DNA from: Triangularia verruculosa
Taxonomy: Eukaryota > Ascomycota > Sordariomycetes > Sordariales > Podosporaceae
Direction: 5' to 3'
NCBI GenBank assembly: GCA_033296885.1
Contig: MU864003.1
Span: 1 to 64,000, forward strand
DNA length: 64,000 bases
Of the stretch, positions 1 to 11,038 are shown one piece after another. How positions within the stretch are numbered: position 1 is the stretch's first letter; every line of letters starts with the position of its first letter. Under the pieces are notes generated by a model. It saw only the letters and a list, made by a program, of their open reading frames with translations, was not told the DNA's origin and searched no databases. A program made the position numbers and the translations under genes.

Positions 1-18
1 GAAGCCAAATTCAACTCA

Positions 19-1740
19 ATGGGTGACCAATTCAGTGCTCTCAGCGCTCAAGTCAACCAAATCGGCTACCGAATGGACGAATTCGACACCCGATCCAGCC
101 CTGCAACTGCTCCCTCAACTACCACTGCAAGGCCCGAAAGACCTCCTGCTTCCACTGCTCCCACTGTAACGTCAACAACCAGTGGCCCTTCGAACTCTGT
201 GAGCACACCCTCTTCAGTGCCCTACAGTGGGCTCTCAGTGAGAGAGCTCAGTAAGCAGGTGGTCAACCTCACTGAAGACCAAAAACTTGAGGGCCCTGAG
301 AACTGGCGCGCGTGGCTTCAGGGCATCACTATTCAGATGAGGGTTTTAGGGCTCTCCGGCTTTATCGATAAGCCCAGAACCACTGTTCAAGGCCTAAGCG
401 ATGGCCTGAAGGCCTTCCTTCTTCTCACTATTCGGAATACCCTCAAAGCCGGCCCACTGCTCACCATCGAAGCCGAACAGTGCCCTGCAGTTATCTTCGA
501 ACGCCTGCAGGCCCAGTATGCCCCTGCCCAAACTATCCTACGGGACGAGCTCTACAGGGCCTACCACGCTATCAAATTCGATGGATTAGTGGGAGTTGTA
601 GAATATAACGCTAAATTCAACACCCTTATAGCGAGGCTTCAGGGAATGGGCGTTCAAATCCAGGCCGTTGACCAAGTTAACCACTACCTAAGGTCACTGG
701 AAGAGAGCTTCCCACTGTGGTGTGAGCGTTCCAGGGCTCTTATTCGCCAAAACGAGCATAATTTTGGCTATTCCTGGTATCCCACACTCGAATTCTTACA
801 AGGAGAGCTGCTAGCAGAGACCCGTAATTCCACCACTTCGGCTGCTCAAGCCCTGGCAACCCTTCAGTCACACACTACTTCCACTGAAGCCACAGAGGGT
901 TCTAAGGATTCCACCACTCCCAGCGCTAATTCCACTGAACCCGGGGGCACTGGAAGTGCCAGGAAGAAGAAGAAAAAGAAGGATAAGGCTAAGGAAGCCT
1001 CTAAGGCCTCTGAGACCCTTGACAAGCCTAAGGAAATATCCTTTACAGTGGGCTTTAACGTTGGAACTGGCTTTTATAGCGGTACTCCCTCTGAACCCAC
1101 TGATCCCTGGGCGGCTCCCACAGCCTCTTCCTCTCCCTGTGAGCACTGTAGCTTCACTGAGTCTCTGGCTATTTCAACACCTATTAACCCATCTAACTAC
1201 GCCAACAGTGGCCTGAAAGAAGCCTGGCTCTTTGATACTGGGTCCACTGTTCACATTTGCAACGATAAGAGCCTTTTCACTGATTTAATAGATGTGAAGG
1301 TCAAGCCACTGGTTACAGGGGGTGGTCCCGTTAAAATCACTGGCAAGGGGAGTGTGAAGGTGCAATTTTACACTGGATCTCACAACGGAAAGCCCCAATT
1401 TTCAGCGATCAACCTCACTGATACCCTCTATATTCCGTCTTTTCCATTAAATATCGTTAGTGGGGATCGCCTATATAAGGCCGGTGGTGCCCTATATGGC
1501 CAGAAGCTCACTGATGCCGGCTGGAATCTTATTGCCCTCCTGAATTTTAAAAAGGCAGGGTTCTTCCTTGGCCTAAAAGGCCGCTCCAGACCTAAACAGT
1601 CCCACTGGTACGCCTTCAGCACTCAACCCCCTGGAATTACAGAGGGGGTCTCCGAAACCCCTGGAATTACAGAGGGGGTTGAGGATACCGTTGTGTCACA
1701 GACCAACCATATAGCAAGGCCGGGCGGGGACTGCAGCTAA
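19..1740 (+). CDS. Ty1/copia-type Gag plus aspartic-protease fragment (retrotransposon remnant)
   Basis: The open frame encodes 573 residues. Residues ~75-290 resemble the Gag of copia-type LTR elements (an NWRAWLQGI segment, then FERLQAQYAP and FNTLIARLQGMG). A lysine-rich stretch follows at ~315-335, where many Gags carry a CCHC knuckle; I see no complete CCHC motif. At ~405 the sequence AWLFDTGSTVHICND matches a retropepsin-like active site (DTGS) of copia polyproteins. The frame stops soon afterwards, and integrase, reverse transcriptase and RNase H are absent downstream. A 30-bp direct repeat at 1627-1686 duplicates the peptide PGITEGV near the C-terminus. The element is therefore internally deleted or non-autonomous. 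Its intact frame contrasts with the degraded DNA that follows. The family call is sound, but whether the ORF is expressed cannot be seen here. Confidence 0.85.
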   Translation: MGDQFSALSAQVNQIGYRMDEFDTRSSPATAPSTTTARPERPPASTAPTVTSTTSGPSNSVSTPSSVPYSGLSVRELSKQVVNLTEDQKLEGPENWRAWLQGITIQMRVLGLSGFIDKPRTTVQGLSDGLKAFLLLTIRNTLKAGPLLTIEAEQCPAVIFERLQAQYAPAQTILRDELYRAYHAIKFDGLVGVVEYNAKFNTLIARLQGMGVQIQAVDQVNHYLRSLEESFPLWCERSRALIRQNEHNFGYSWYPTLEFLQGELLAETRNSTTSAAQALATLQSHTTSTEATEGSKDSTTPSANSTEPGGTGSARKKKKKKDKAKEASKASETLDKPKEISFTVGFNVGTGFYSGTPSEPTDPWAAPTASSSPCEHCSFTESLAISTPINPSNYANSGLKEAWLFDTGSTVHICNDKSLFTDLIDVKVKPLVTGGGPVKITGKGSVKVQFYTGSHNGKPQFSAINLTDTLYIPSFPLNIVSGDRLYKAGGALYGQKLTDAGWNLIALLNFKKAGFFLGLKGRSRPKQSHWYAFSTQPPGITEGVSETPGITEGVEDTVVSQTNHIARPGGDCS

Positions 1741-1826
1741 CCATGCCGGCCAATCGGAAGAAAGAGGCACAGCAGCAAGGCTGCAAGGGTCGGAGAAGGC
1801 TCACTGCTTGGCAAAGGTGAGCCGGA

Positions 1827-1855
1827 TCACCACGATCACCAGGTGATCGTGGTGA
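1827..1855. repeat. Perfect 14-bp inverted repeat with 1-nt spacer
   Basis: TCACCACGATCACC (1827-1840) is followed by one A and its exact reverse complement (1842-1855). A second, looser stem, GGATCACC/GGTGATCC (1865-1872 and 1893-1900), follows at once. The heptamer GGTGAGC occurs three times here (~1816, ~1850, ~1881). As RNA this would form a strong hairpin just upstream of the putative LTR. Confidence 0.9.
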
Positions 1856-2469
1856 GCGCCAGAAGGATCACCACGGGTCGCTGGTGAGCGAGGGTGATCC
1901 AGGTACGGAGGTACTTAGAGATTTATGGTCTATATATACGGAGGAACTAGATAGCTTGTAGATAGTTCCGCAGTATGCAATCACAGCTTGTATTCACGGT
2001 ATCTTGTGTTTACATCGAGACATCTTGTTGTGCACTATTTAGCTGCACCGAACCAATTGTCAGAAGTAGCCTTCAACCGAGTATCCCTTTCAGAGGTTCT
2101 GTACAGGGGTTCGTCACATTTAAGGACCTTATTAGTTCTATAGATTAACTATACGGCGATAACCTCTTATAACTTTGTCCGTAATCTTTTTATAAATTGC
2201 GGAGCTGTTTATTCCCTCTATGTAATTTTCTAAGCCCTTATCTTTTCCCCGGCGAAAGAACTTTTAAAGGCTCTTCTTTCTTGGTATTGTAGAAGGTATA
2301 GTAGAAAGTTAGTTAAACGAAAATGTAAGGCCGATAACGATAAAGTGTATAAAGAAAGGTTTTGTAGTAGTGATAAACGGGGTAGTAAGGATACGGGGGA
2401 TGAAAGAGAAGAGTCGTACAGTAAGTAGTAAGACGGATGGAATAGCCTCTTTATGTAGCTAGAATTAGA

Positions 2470-2707
2470 AGAAGAAAAGTCGCGTAGTAGGTAGGTAGGG
2501 AGTGACGGATTTTATCATGTCAAAATAGCTATTACGACTCCGAGTCCCTTAAAACGGAGAGTAAATACGCTGGCGAGCCCATTTCTTGAGAAGAAAAGTC
2601 GCGCAGTAGGTAGGTAGGGAGTGACGGATTTTATTATGTTAAAATGGCTACTACAGCACAGAGTCCCCTAAAACGGAGAGTAAATACGCTGGCGAGCCCA
2701 TTTCTTA
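2470..2707. repeat. Two tandem copies of a 119-bp unit
   Basis: Copy 1 (2470-2588) and copy 2 (2589-2707) align without gaps at a period of 119 bp. Most differences in the middle are C/T or G/A transitions (for example TCATGTCAAAATAG against TTATGTTAAAATGG). That pattern fits RIP or deamination after duplication. No reading frame spans the copies. They lie between the copia remnant and the first gene. Confidence 0.85.
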
Positions 2708-2801
2708 GTCCCCGTTTTGGTGGAGGATTCGTCCCTGTAGGAGAGGGAGGCTCTAAACTTGGATATGAGGGCGTCGCGTAAAGTTGTCGTTTTTGGAGAA
2801 T

Positions 2802-2866
2802 GGCGAGCGTAGGGTGAGCGTAGGGTGAGCCGTGGTGAGCTAAAGGTGAGCCGAAGGTGAAGCGAA
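2802..2866. repeat. Six-unit array of ~11-bp GGTGAGCxxxx repeats
   Basis: Consecutive units begin at 2802, 2813, 2824, 2834, 2845 and 2856, each starting GG(T/C)GAGC or GGTGAAGC plus 3-4 variable bases. The core heptamer GGTGAGC also occurs in the tail of the copia remnant at 1.8-1.9 kb, so the array may be a piece of the same element family. Confidence 0.75.
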
Positions 2867-5022
2867 CCTGATTCTGGGCTAACCATGTTTGGACGAGACA
2901 GAAATCTTTTTAGAGACCGACTACCTAAGTCATGCGTCTATACCGCAGTTGGGACCGACTCATATATACCCAAGAGGATTCGTTTTATGACGAATGATCG
3001 GCACTGAAAGAGTCAAGCCCAACTGCACCCATCGTCTTCGAATAACAAAGTCGCATTGTAAGGCGTATGCCTTTCGTGCATGCTGAAGGATGAGCGTTCG
3101 CATGCAAAGCGGGCCTTTGTCAGCAACTTCCTGGACTTCACAAGCCCGACATCTGGCAAGAGCCACATTGATAGGCCAAAGACCGAAACCCCCCAGCCTC
3201 GTGATCTTACTTCAAGTTCTGTGTCCCAATACTGGATGTCTTTGGTCAGCCCTACAGCCCTACAGCGGACTAACATCGTATGGAGTGCGACATGCTGAGC
3301 CAGATTCCGAGCACTCGGACAGGGAATCGTGGGCTCGACATGGTCCTTGGCGCTATTGTTGGTCGCGAGATGTGGATATTCCACTCCGCAGGGGACCAAG
3401 AATAGCCGCCATGTATATCGACCAAGGAACTTTTAGACGTTTAGTTGCCATCAAGTTGAATTTTGGGCTGGACTGGGAAATGAGTAATGTTGGTCGTGCT
3501 TGCAGATGGACGCACAGGTCTGACCAAATGCCCGGCCGGTTGTTTGAAGCGGGAGATGGAACACGATGTGAAAAGGTTGCTGGCGACCAACCCTCTGCCG
3601 CGCTACATGATTCCCGTCTGACGGTGTCGACAGCGAGGTCCGCGATGTCGCACTGTGAAGATAAGATGGATAAGATAAGTGTTGAATGGGGTCCGTGCGC
3701 CGTGGGAAAGGTCCATGACGCGAACTTGACGGAAAAACAGATTATTCCGACTACCAGTGTCTTGACATGCAGCTCTAACGAGCAACGACCTATCGCTGAC
3801 ATCGAAACACCCTTCAAAGACCTTTGGACTTCAAGACGGCGTACAGAGATGCTCAGGAACCGCCAATTCGACAGCCTTCTGTGCCTTTTTAGGCTTGACT
3901 TCATGCGGAAATGATCTTCATCAAAGAACAGCGCCCCAGCTGTCGACTCTCCGAGGGTGTGGGAGGAGCCGCAGTGAAGGCGGGGCGCATGGATCTTTTC
4001 GACATAGCCAAACACATCATGGACAGCGAGGCTCGATCCCAAGTTATCTCCGATATGGTTACCTCAGCCAAGTTGCTATCTTTTCGGGAAAGACTTCGCA
4101 ACCGGCCATCACTCCTTCAGAGGTCGATGTATCTCGATGTCGATGGTGGCTGAAAGCATGGGACGAACATCTGTCTCAGTTGAGACGGTGATGGAGGGAC
4201 GGACCAGAGGAATACCTTGACTGAACGGCCAACGGAACTGCTTGGCACCTTTGCACACACCCTGCTCGATGACGTAGCGTCCTGCCGGTTCCAAGGCCCT
4301 GCGCATGCCGACTTTTTCGGGCCCTCCCAAAGAGGTGTCGCTTCGGAAAACTCTCCAACCCCCCGTCAAGACTCCATCTTGCATGCCCGCCGAACCAACC
4401 CCGCGCCCTCTCTAACCAAGTACCTTCTGCCTGTCCCTGGATGCCGTGGGTGCTACTGACGGCCCCCCGTACCAAATCCTTCCCCCAGTTACTACCCTCT
4501 TCCACGTCGTGCCCGAAACTGCCTCCGTCTCACCATCCTGCTGCTGTCATAACCTCAACTATTGCTGCGAGTTAGGCCCCAGCTGGCCACTCACGTCACG
4601 AGCCCTCGCTGGAGCCGAGAAGTATAACACGCGTGCCCAGCATCAGACTCCGTTCCACCTCCATCCCACCGTTTGACCCGCTGTGTTTTGTCACCGTCTG
4701 TAACTCGGCCGTCTGCTGCTCCGTCTTCGCTGAACCCTGAAGCCCTAGTCCCCAAGACAAGGTGGGGGACGGGAAATGGTTGATGCGAGTCCTGTCCACC
4801 AAGCCTGCTTTGGGCTGACGGGCCATACGCCGCGAATACGGCTTCGTCGGTGTTGGTTGGGCACAGCAATCGTTGACCCATCCCCGCTTCCGCTGTCCGC
4901 CTGCGTCCATGTGTCAACACCCCAGAGACCAAACCGACATATTTGACCGATCACCGGGCATCCTGGATTGACCGTAGTGCCCGAGGCCGGCTTGGATCGC
5001 GGTCAGCCCTTCTTCAAAGAAG

Positions 5023-7635
5023 ATGGGTGATCCTCCAGCGACACCGACAACCTCTGCCTCTGTCGATGCCAGCCCCTCGGTAGCATCCTCGTCCAGTGCC
5101 AATATCAGAAAGGAGAGGGGGGCTATCGCTGCACAGGTTTGAGCCACCCATCATCGCCATCACTCGGTTGGATCTTATCTAACCTTCTCTTTAGGCATGC
5201 GATACCTGTCGCAGCCGAAAGCAACGATGCGATGAACAACGTCCCAAGTGTGGTACTTGTCAAAAGTTCAGGCTCGAATGCAACTATCGAGAACCCATAC
5301 CCACCAAGTATCATCCCGTCTCTCTATTCTCTTTTTCGTTGTTTGCCCAGCCCCCTTTTCTGGTGGGGAACTGACAAACGGCGTAGGAAAGACAAAACCT
5401 TGGTGGAAATTCTCGAACGCTTGAAGGGCCTCGATGATCGCTTGCTGAGCTTGGAGACCAAGGTGGATGGCTTGAGTCACCAAGGAGGTGCTGGCCCTTC
5501 GGCACAGGGCTTTCCTCATCTCCAGACACCCGAATATGGCAATCAGGGAAATACTGGCATGATAGACCCAGCTCTGACAGCAGCAGCATATAACTTGCAG
5601 CACGATTCGTCTAGAAATGCACCAGTGGGTCAGGATCAGTACAAATATGTTTCTTCCGTTCACCAGATGCTAGGCTGGCCAGCGGTACAACAATTGTTTG
5701 CTTCGATTCAGGGACGGCTACCAAACGTCAACTTTTCCTCGCTAGAACGAGATGGAGTCTCGCACATGCTGGGGGTCCACCGCCCCGAATCTCAAGGGCT
5801 TCCTTCTGAAGGCACGCTACGCAGCGAGCGTCCATCTGGGGTTCTTTCTACTCTAACATGGGACAATGTAAGGAGCTGGAGCCAGGCCTACTTCGACACC
5901 ACAAATCTCTTCTATCCTATTCTGGACCGCCAATCGTTCATGCAGGAGACTTTGCCGACTCTTTTTCGAAGCGGCTTTAGCAACTCGATCTCTTCCACCA
6001 TTGCTTTGCTCGTCTTCGCTCTCGGGGAAGTATCCCTGGAAGGAAGAGAAGGCGCACCGGTGCACGTCTACAATGGTCGGGCAAGCGGAGTGAGGGGGGG
6101 AACAAAAGCGCACCCACCTGGGCTTGCTTTGTTCAATGAAGCGAGAAGGAGGATGGGTTTCGATTTGACCGAGTGCAGCCTCGAAAATGTTCAGATTTTT
6201 GCCCTGGCCAGGTAGGATACGCTGCTCTCTTATTTGTAAGCTAGAAGTCAGTCCCTAACGCTGATTCCAGTGCGTATTATGGGAGTTGCTTCTACCCGAT
6301 GGTGTGTCCCATCCCCTGATTGCACTTCTTCAAGGTCAAGCAGCTAACAAAAGGAACAGGACTTTTGGAGAATGACAGCTTCTGCATCTCTAGCATTTCA
6401 GGCTCTCGTCACCAGGTACGGACCCTTATTTCTGCTCTCATCTTGCCAACCCGGTTCTAACAGGAGCAGCAACCCTGGGGAGCTTTCTTCGCCTCGGGCA
6501 GATCTCATTAGAAGAGCCTTCTGGCATTGTTCCATCCTGGAAACGTATGTCCTCAGCACTCTGCAAGCTCTGGAGGTTACACTAACAGAAGTTTCCCCAG
6601 GTCTTTGAACCTAGAACTCGGTTTCCCGTTGACCGGTCTAGAAAGAATGGAAAATACAGTCGGACTCCCAACTTTCAGTGGTCCGTTTTGCGAGGACGAC
6701 GTGATCAGCAATCAACAATCACACTTCCAAGAGCATTTCGCCTCCCAGATTGTCCTACGGCGACTGCTGGTTGGTTTTCACCATGCTCTCAACAATAGTA
6801 CCTACCACTCCTTGTTCTGCATTGTTCGGTTTCGACTAACCTGTCCATAGCAGCCCCAATGTCCGCTCAGTTAGGCGGTGTACCTACCCCGTTTAGTTCG
6901 GCAAACAATAGCCCCGGGCTTAGCCAGCTTACCATCCAACAACTGGCTCTTCAACTGGAAGAATGGCGCGGCATGCTCCCTCCTCACCTCCGTTGGCAGG
7001 AGGACTGCCCAGGTGCCTTCCCCAACACCACATCCGACATGTTCGGCGGCAGCTCCCAAACCCCAGCCAGCACGCCTATTTCCCCTTCCATGTCTCACGC
7101 CAGCCAGCCATCCTCCCTACCGGCCGTTTCGACACCCTCGGTGCCATTGATGTTCACCACCGATCTCGACTCGCCTCCAGCTCAATACCCCTACGTGCTC
7201 GACATCCAGGTTGCCTTGCTCCGCTCCCGGTACTACTACACCAAATATCTCGTCCACCGCCCCTTTCTCTACAAAGCCCTCCACTACCCCGACAGCGTGA
7301 CGCAGGATGACGCGCTCGGAGCAGCCGAGTGCCTCAAGGCGTCCCTGAAATGGCCCGTGGCGATGTCGCCAACATGCAAGCACAAGCGGCTGGTGCCCTG
7401 CATGTTCTTCTTCACCCAGAATTTCTTTGGCATCTTGGTGTTGTTGCATCTGAGCACGACGGTGCCGCTGTTGAGGAGGATCAGGAGCACGCTTTGCGGG
7501 GAGCGGTTCGAGATGGACGCGAGGGAGACGGTAGGGTTGTATCTAGACTGGCTGAGGGACTTGAAGCCGATCGACGCGGGGACAGCGTGGCACTGGGAGG
7601 TCGTGAGAGTTATTTATGGGCTGGAGGGTGCTTAG
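5023..7635 (+). CDS. Zn(II)2Cys6 fungal transcription factor with Fungal_trans domain
   Basis: Eight exons fit phase and splice signals: 5023-5136, 5195-5307, 5387-6211, 6271-6301, 6360-6415, 6464-6544, 6601-6797, 6851-7635, giving 733 residues. The spliced N-terminus carries a binuclear zinc cluster (C-x2-C-x6-C-x6-C-x2-C-x6-C, starting ACDTCRSRKQRC) at residues ~39-70, split from the start by intron 1. A short coiled-coil linker (LVEILERLKGLDDRLL) follows, then a Fungal_trans/xylanolytic-activator region (~210-450, with LFYPILDRQSF and DFWRMTASASLAFQAL). Such factors act in the nucleus, usually as dimers on CGG half-sites. The target pathway cannot be told from sequence. The 48-nt intron 6416-6463 is a multiple of three with no stop, so its retention would stay in frame. 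The domain call is secure, the exon ends less so. Confidence 0.88.
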
Positions 7636-8155
7636 TGAACAGTTAGCCCAGGTTAATGGGGGGGGGGGGGACAGTCGGGAAGTTGAAAGAAGGTGGAAAG
7701 GGGCGGGGAGGGGGGAGTGTTAGGTACCTAGTTGATGGGATATTTATTACATCACCTGCAATTAAATTATTTTGGCTGGTCAGCAAGTTCGTTCGCTCGC
7801 GTGTATAGCTCTAGGCCACTCCATCTTTTGCGTTGCAAAATCACATCAGCGACAAAAAGTCCAGTCCGCAGCACCGCCAGCCTTGTCTACATAAACCCCT
7901 TTGTGCCAGGGCCAATTACAGCGTGTTATACCACCCAATCAAATCCCCCGGACCCCATCCGGGAATCAAAGTTGAATGACTAAGCGAGGTTTTTGGTGGC
8001 CGGGGTGTGGGTGTTGTTATTCAAACCCCTTTTTTCGGACCCCTTTCCGGTTCCCCTATACTTTTGTCACAACAAAAACCAACATCGGAGCAACACCCTC
8101 CGCACCCAGTCGCCCCTTTCATAATCTCACCGCTCAACTTGATATCCACATCAAA
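7636..8155. other. 3' flank between Zn2Cys6 gene and tRNA-Trp
   Basis: This stretch holds an uninterrupted run of G at ~7659-7670 and otherwise unremarkable DNA. It probably contains the 3' UTR of the upstream gene. No coding feature can be supported. Confidence 0.6.
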
Positions 8156-8227
8156 GGCCTCATGGCGCAACGGTAGCGCGTTCGACTCCAGATCGAAAGG
8201 TTATCCGTTCAAATCGGGTTGGGGTCA
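8156..8227 (+). tRNA. tRNA-Trp (anticodon CCA), intronless
   Basis: A full cloverleaf can be drawn: acceptor GGCCTCA/TGGGGTC with two G-U pairs, D-stem GCGC/GCGC, anticodon arm TTCGA-CTCCAGA-TCGAA with CCA at 8188-8190, and T-arm ATCCG-TTCAAAT-CGGGT, followed by discriminator A. A TTTT stretch ~16-20 nt downstream can end RNA polymerase III transcription. The gene sits between the convergent Zn2Cys6 and transporter genes. Confidence 0.95.
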
Positions 8228-8890
8228 CATCTTGATATTTCCATTTTGTACGGTACAGTACCGTACTTTTTCCCCTCACTAGGTCAAAGATTTTTGGATG
8301 TTCGTAAAGCAGCTAAGAGAAAGGCGTCTTCTTCCATTGCATGAAGGTACAGTAGTGTAGTGCATAGCGGGTACGCGGAAATAAATGTATGGGGTGCATT
8401 TCAGGGTCGTTGGGGGTGTGGGGAGAGAGGCCTGATGCCATCACCACGCTTCTTTTCTTGTTTTTTTGGGGGAAGGTGCCGATGAGACCCTCTGACGGAG
8501 CTTTAAAAGGTAGAAGTGCATGTGCCGAATATTTTCACATTACCTCCGCCGTCTACCGTCTTCTAATATGTAATGTCTATGTACTCGTTGATCTATCCTC
8601 TTCTGCGTGCGCCCATGTCCCCGCCATACCGCCTTCGAAACGCAAACATATCCGTCAGAAGCAAAGAAACAAGGGACATCACAGAGAACAGATCACGACA
8701 GCCAAAATCATCAAAAAATAAACCGTCAAATAAAGCTGCTTTTTCTTCTTGCTCACCAGAGGACCCGACCCGTAAACCCCCAAACTCCATTGCTCTTCAA
8801 AGTGTCATGCATGATTCCAGCTCGACCAAACAACAGAAAAAGCCAACATCAAGAAATCAGCAAAGCCTTACTCATCGATGGCCAGCGCTG
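8228..8890. other. Intergenic, 3' side of the transporter gene
   Basis: No gene is visible. The stretch probably holds the 3' UTR of the transporter, which is read from the minus strand. Short frames on both strands show no domain. Confidence 0.6.
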
Positions 8891-11038
8891 CTACCTCCCT
8901 GATGAGCTAGCAGAAGAACCTGGCTTCTCACTGTCCTCCTTCTCCGTCATGGCCGTACTCGAAGGTGTTGAAATACTCGCTGGTGTCATCATCACCTCCC
9001 CACCCTTGCCAGCAACACCCGCCACTCTCTCCTTCTCCGACGGCTCCCGTGTATTTCTGAAGTAGTGATGCACCTCATCCGTCCACTCATCATCACTCAA
9101 GTCATCCATTCCGGTGGCCTCACCACCCGCCTCCTTGTGCGCACGGGCTCTTTCCTTGCCTTCCCATTCCTCGCGAATATCTTCAATCTTTTGCTTGCGG
9201 TCCAGCTCAGGGTTGTAGTTCTTGCCCACGCCTCTCAACCGTTCCCAAAGGGACAAATGCTTGGGGTGAACTGCAATACCGTGGTAATCCTGGTCGCGAC
9301 CGGCGCGGATGTAATCCCAACGGCGCTCTTGCTCCTTAAGATCGAGGCCGGTGGTGTCAGGAAGGAATAGCCAGGTAAGAAGCATGCCGGCAAGACCGAA
9401 CCAGGGGACGACATAGAACTTTGTCTGCGTGTCAATATAGTTGTACAAAACCGAAGCGAGCAAAGCACCAGCCTTGCCGATACAGGCGCTGAAACCGTGA
9501 GCAGAGGCACGAATGGGAGTAGGGAAAACCTCGCCGGCCACGAGGAAGGTGACGCTGTTGGGACCAAATTGGTTGAAGAAGCTCGAGAGGAAGTACATAG
9601 CCTGGAAAGCCTTGATGCCCGCCGGAGAGGTGTAGTATTCGTAGTTGAAGGCTGGCACGACGAACATGATGAAGCACATCAGGAAGCCAACCTGCTGCAT
9701 CATCTTGCGGCCGTAGAATTTGTTGTCGATGAGAATAGAGGCGAGATAGTATCCGACAAGTGATACAATGACGTTGTACAAGTTCCAAATCCATCCGGTC
9801 ATGACAGACTCAGTCGGGCCGCTCAGAACGGCGATGAACTGGGCCTGGAAAAGCTTGTTGCCATAGAAGAACACGTCATTGCAGAACCACGTGCCGGCTG
9901 TAGCAAGTAAACGCCCACCAAAGATATTGCATGCAAGCCGGAGGGAGTCAACATCGTACCCTGTGACGTTGCTCTTTTTCTTGACAGCTGCGAGCTGGCG
10001 GCCTGCATGCGGCATCTTGTAAGCACGGTGGTACACGAGCCAGAGGGTACCAACGGCGGGAATGGCAAAAGACACGCGCCAGAGCCATTGAGTGGTCGTA
10101 GTGCCGTAAGGCGGGTTACCGTCGCCATGGTGGAAGATCAAGAGCAAGATGATCAGCAGAGCCTGGTTGAAGAACTGGCCCCAGCCTTGCATCAGGAACG
10201 CCATGGTGACCTTGCGCCCGCGGTGAAGGCGGTCATCTCTAGTAGAGAGTTTACCGGCAGAGACCGCGTTCTCCATCGATGATGTAGCGGTGATAGGATA
10301 TTCGCCGCCAACACCGAAGCCTGTGGTTGTTCATCAGCGGTGGTTCAACCTCGAATTCGCACTCCCCACAAACTTACCGTAGAAAAACAAACTCCAAGCG
10401 TAGCAAATGACCCAACCATTCAGATCCAATCCCCAGCTCGCCGTAATCATCAACAACCCCACAAACATGATCGCGGCATCCTGGATCAAGCCCCATCTTC
10501 TCCCGATCCAGTCACCAATGACACCCACAGCCATTTGCCCGACCATGATGCCAATAACCTCCAGATAAGTTACTGAAGCAATCCAGTTGGCGCTGCACTC
10601 GGTTGCATTCTTCCCCCAACACTGTGGCCAAGTGGATCTGAATAGCGGCTCCAAATTCCCGATACTGAACAACACGTAGCCCTCCAAACCCAGTCCTGCG
10701 CCGGGCAACACGGCATTTTTCCAGTACCACGACACCGGGCTCAATGGGTCTTGCTTCATCATCCTGCCTATCGACTTGACTTCCTCCCAGGCTTCCTTGT
10801 TCTGGACATTGTTCACGAATTTGACCCGCTCCTTGAGTGGGAGGTCGGCCCAGTATGTTCCGTCGGGAGTGTAGCAGTCGTCGGGATGGGTGAGGTAGGA
10901 AAAGATGGCATGTTGCTGTTCCATGCTGACGCTTTTTGGGTAGTGCTCGTGTTCGTCGCCGGTGGATGGGCCGTGGGGGACAGGGATTTCTCCCGCCCCA
11001 GGGGCGTGGTGACGATGGTGACGGAGGAGGTCGGCCAT
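8891..11038 (-). CDS. MFS transporter, PHO84-like (phosphate:H+ symporter family)
   Basis: Two exons (10378-11038 and 8891-10320, minus strand; 57-nt intron with GTAAGT donor) encode 696 residues. A hydrophilic N-terminus of about 110 residues precedes the first membrane segment. The motif GDWIGRRWG between early helices is the MFS signature, and the exon junction restores FGVGGEYPITATSSMEN, close to the GGDYPLSATxxSE signature of PHO84-type phosphate permeases. Around ten to twelve hydrophobic segments follow in two halves separated by a basic loop (GRQLAAVKKKS). The C-terminal ~140 residues are charged and rich in Ser/Glu, so cytosolic. Inorganic phosphate is the likely substrate, but related glycerophosphodiester or organic-acid carriers share these motifs. 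Both termini are longer than in the classical high-affinity PHO84 proteins. It probably acts in the plasma membrane. Confidence 0.82.

Larger units (their letters stand above)
1..2110 (+). mobile_element. Internally deleted copia-like LTR retrotransposon with putative 3' LTR tail
   Basis: The Gag-protease frame is followed by about 370 bp of non-coding DNA. It holds two hairpin-forming repeats (1827-1855 and 1865-1900), a TATA-like TATATATA at ~1930 and a stretch ending GGGGTTCGTCACA near 2118 that could be the terminus of a 3' LTR. The 5' LTR would lie before the window, so the LTR identity is inferred and the boundaries are approximate. Loss of the whole integrase-RT-RNase H part suggests a non-autonomous derivative that depends on enzymes of a full element elsewhere. 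Confidence 0.55.
2111..5022. other. Intergenic region with degraded repeats; no firm gene
   Basis: The first part (2111-2900) is AT-leaning degraded repeat DNA. From 2900 on, composition returns to ordinary values. Overlapping open frames on both strands (3090-3914 +, 3353-4042 -) show no recognisable domain and cannot both be genes. A short frame at 3911-4153 (+), 80 residues, has a plausible protein-like composition but no known motif. The last ~600 bp before the ATG at 5023 are pyrimidine-rich and probably hold promoter and 5' UTR of the Zn2Cys6 gene. Confidence 0.5.

Noticed and set aside
3090..4042. Overlapping open frames on both strands (274 codons + and 229 codons -)
   Set aside because: They overlap for most of their length, have no recognisable motif and show composition typical of chance frames in GC-rich DNA.
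7117..7646. Overlapping frames inside the last Zn2Cys6 exon
   Set aside because: Shadows of the real reading frame that carries the Fungal_trans domain.
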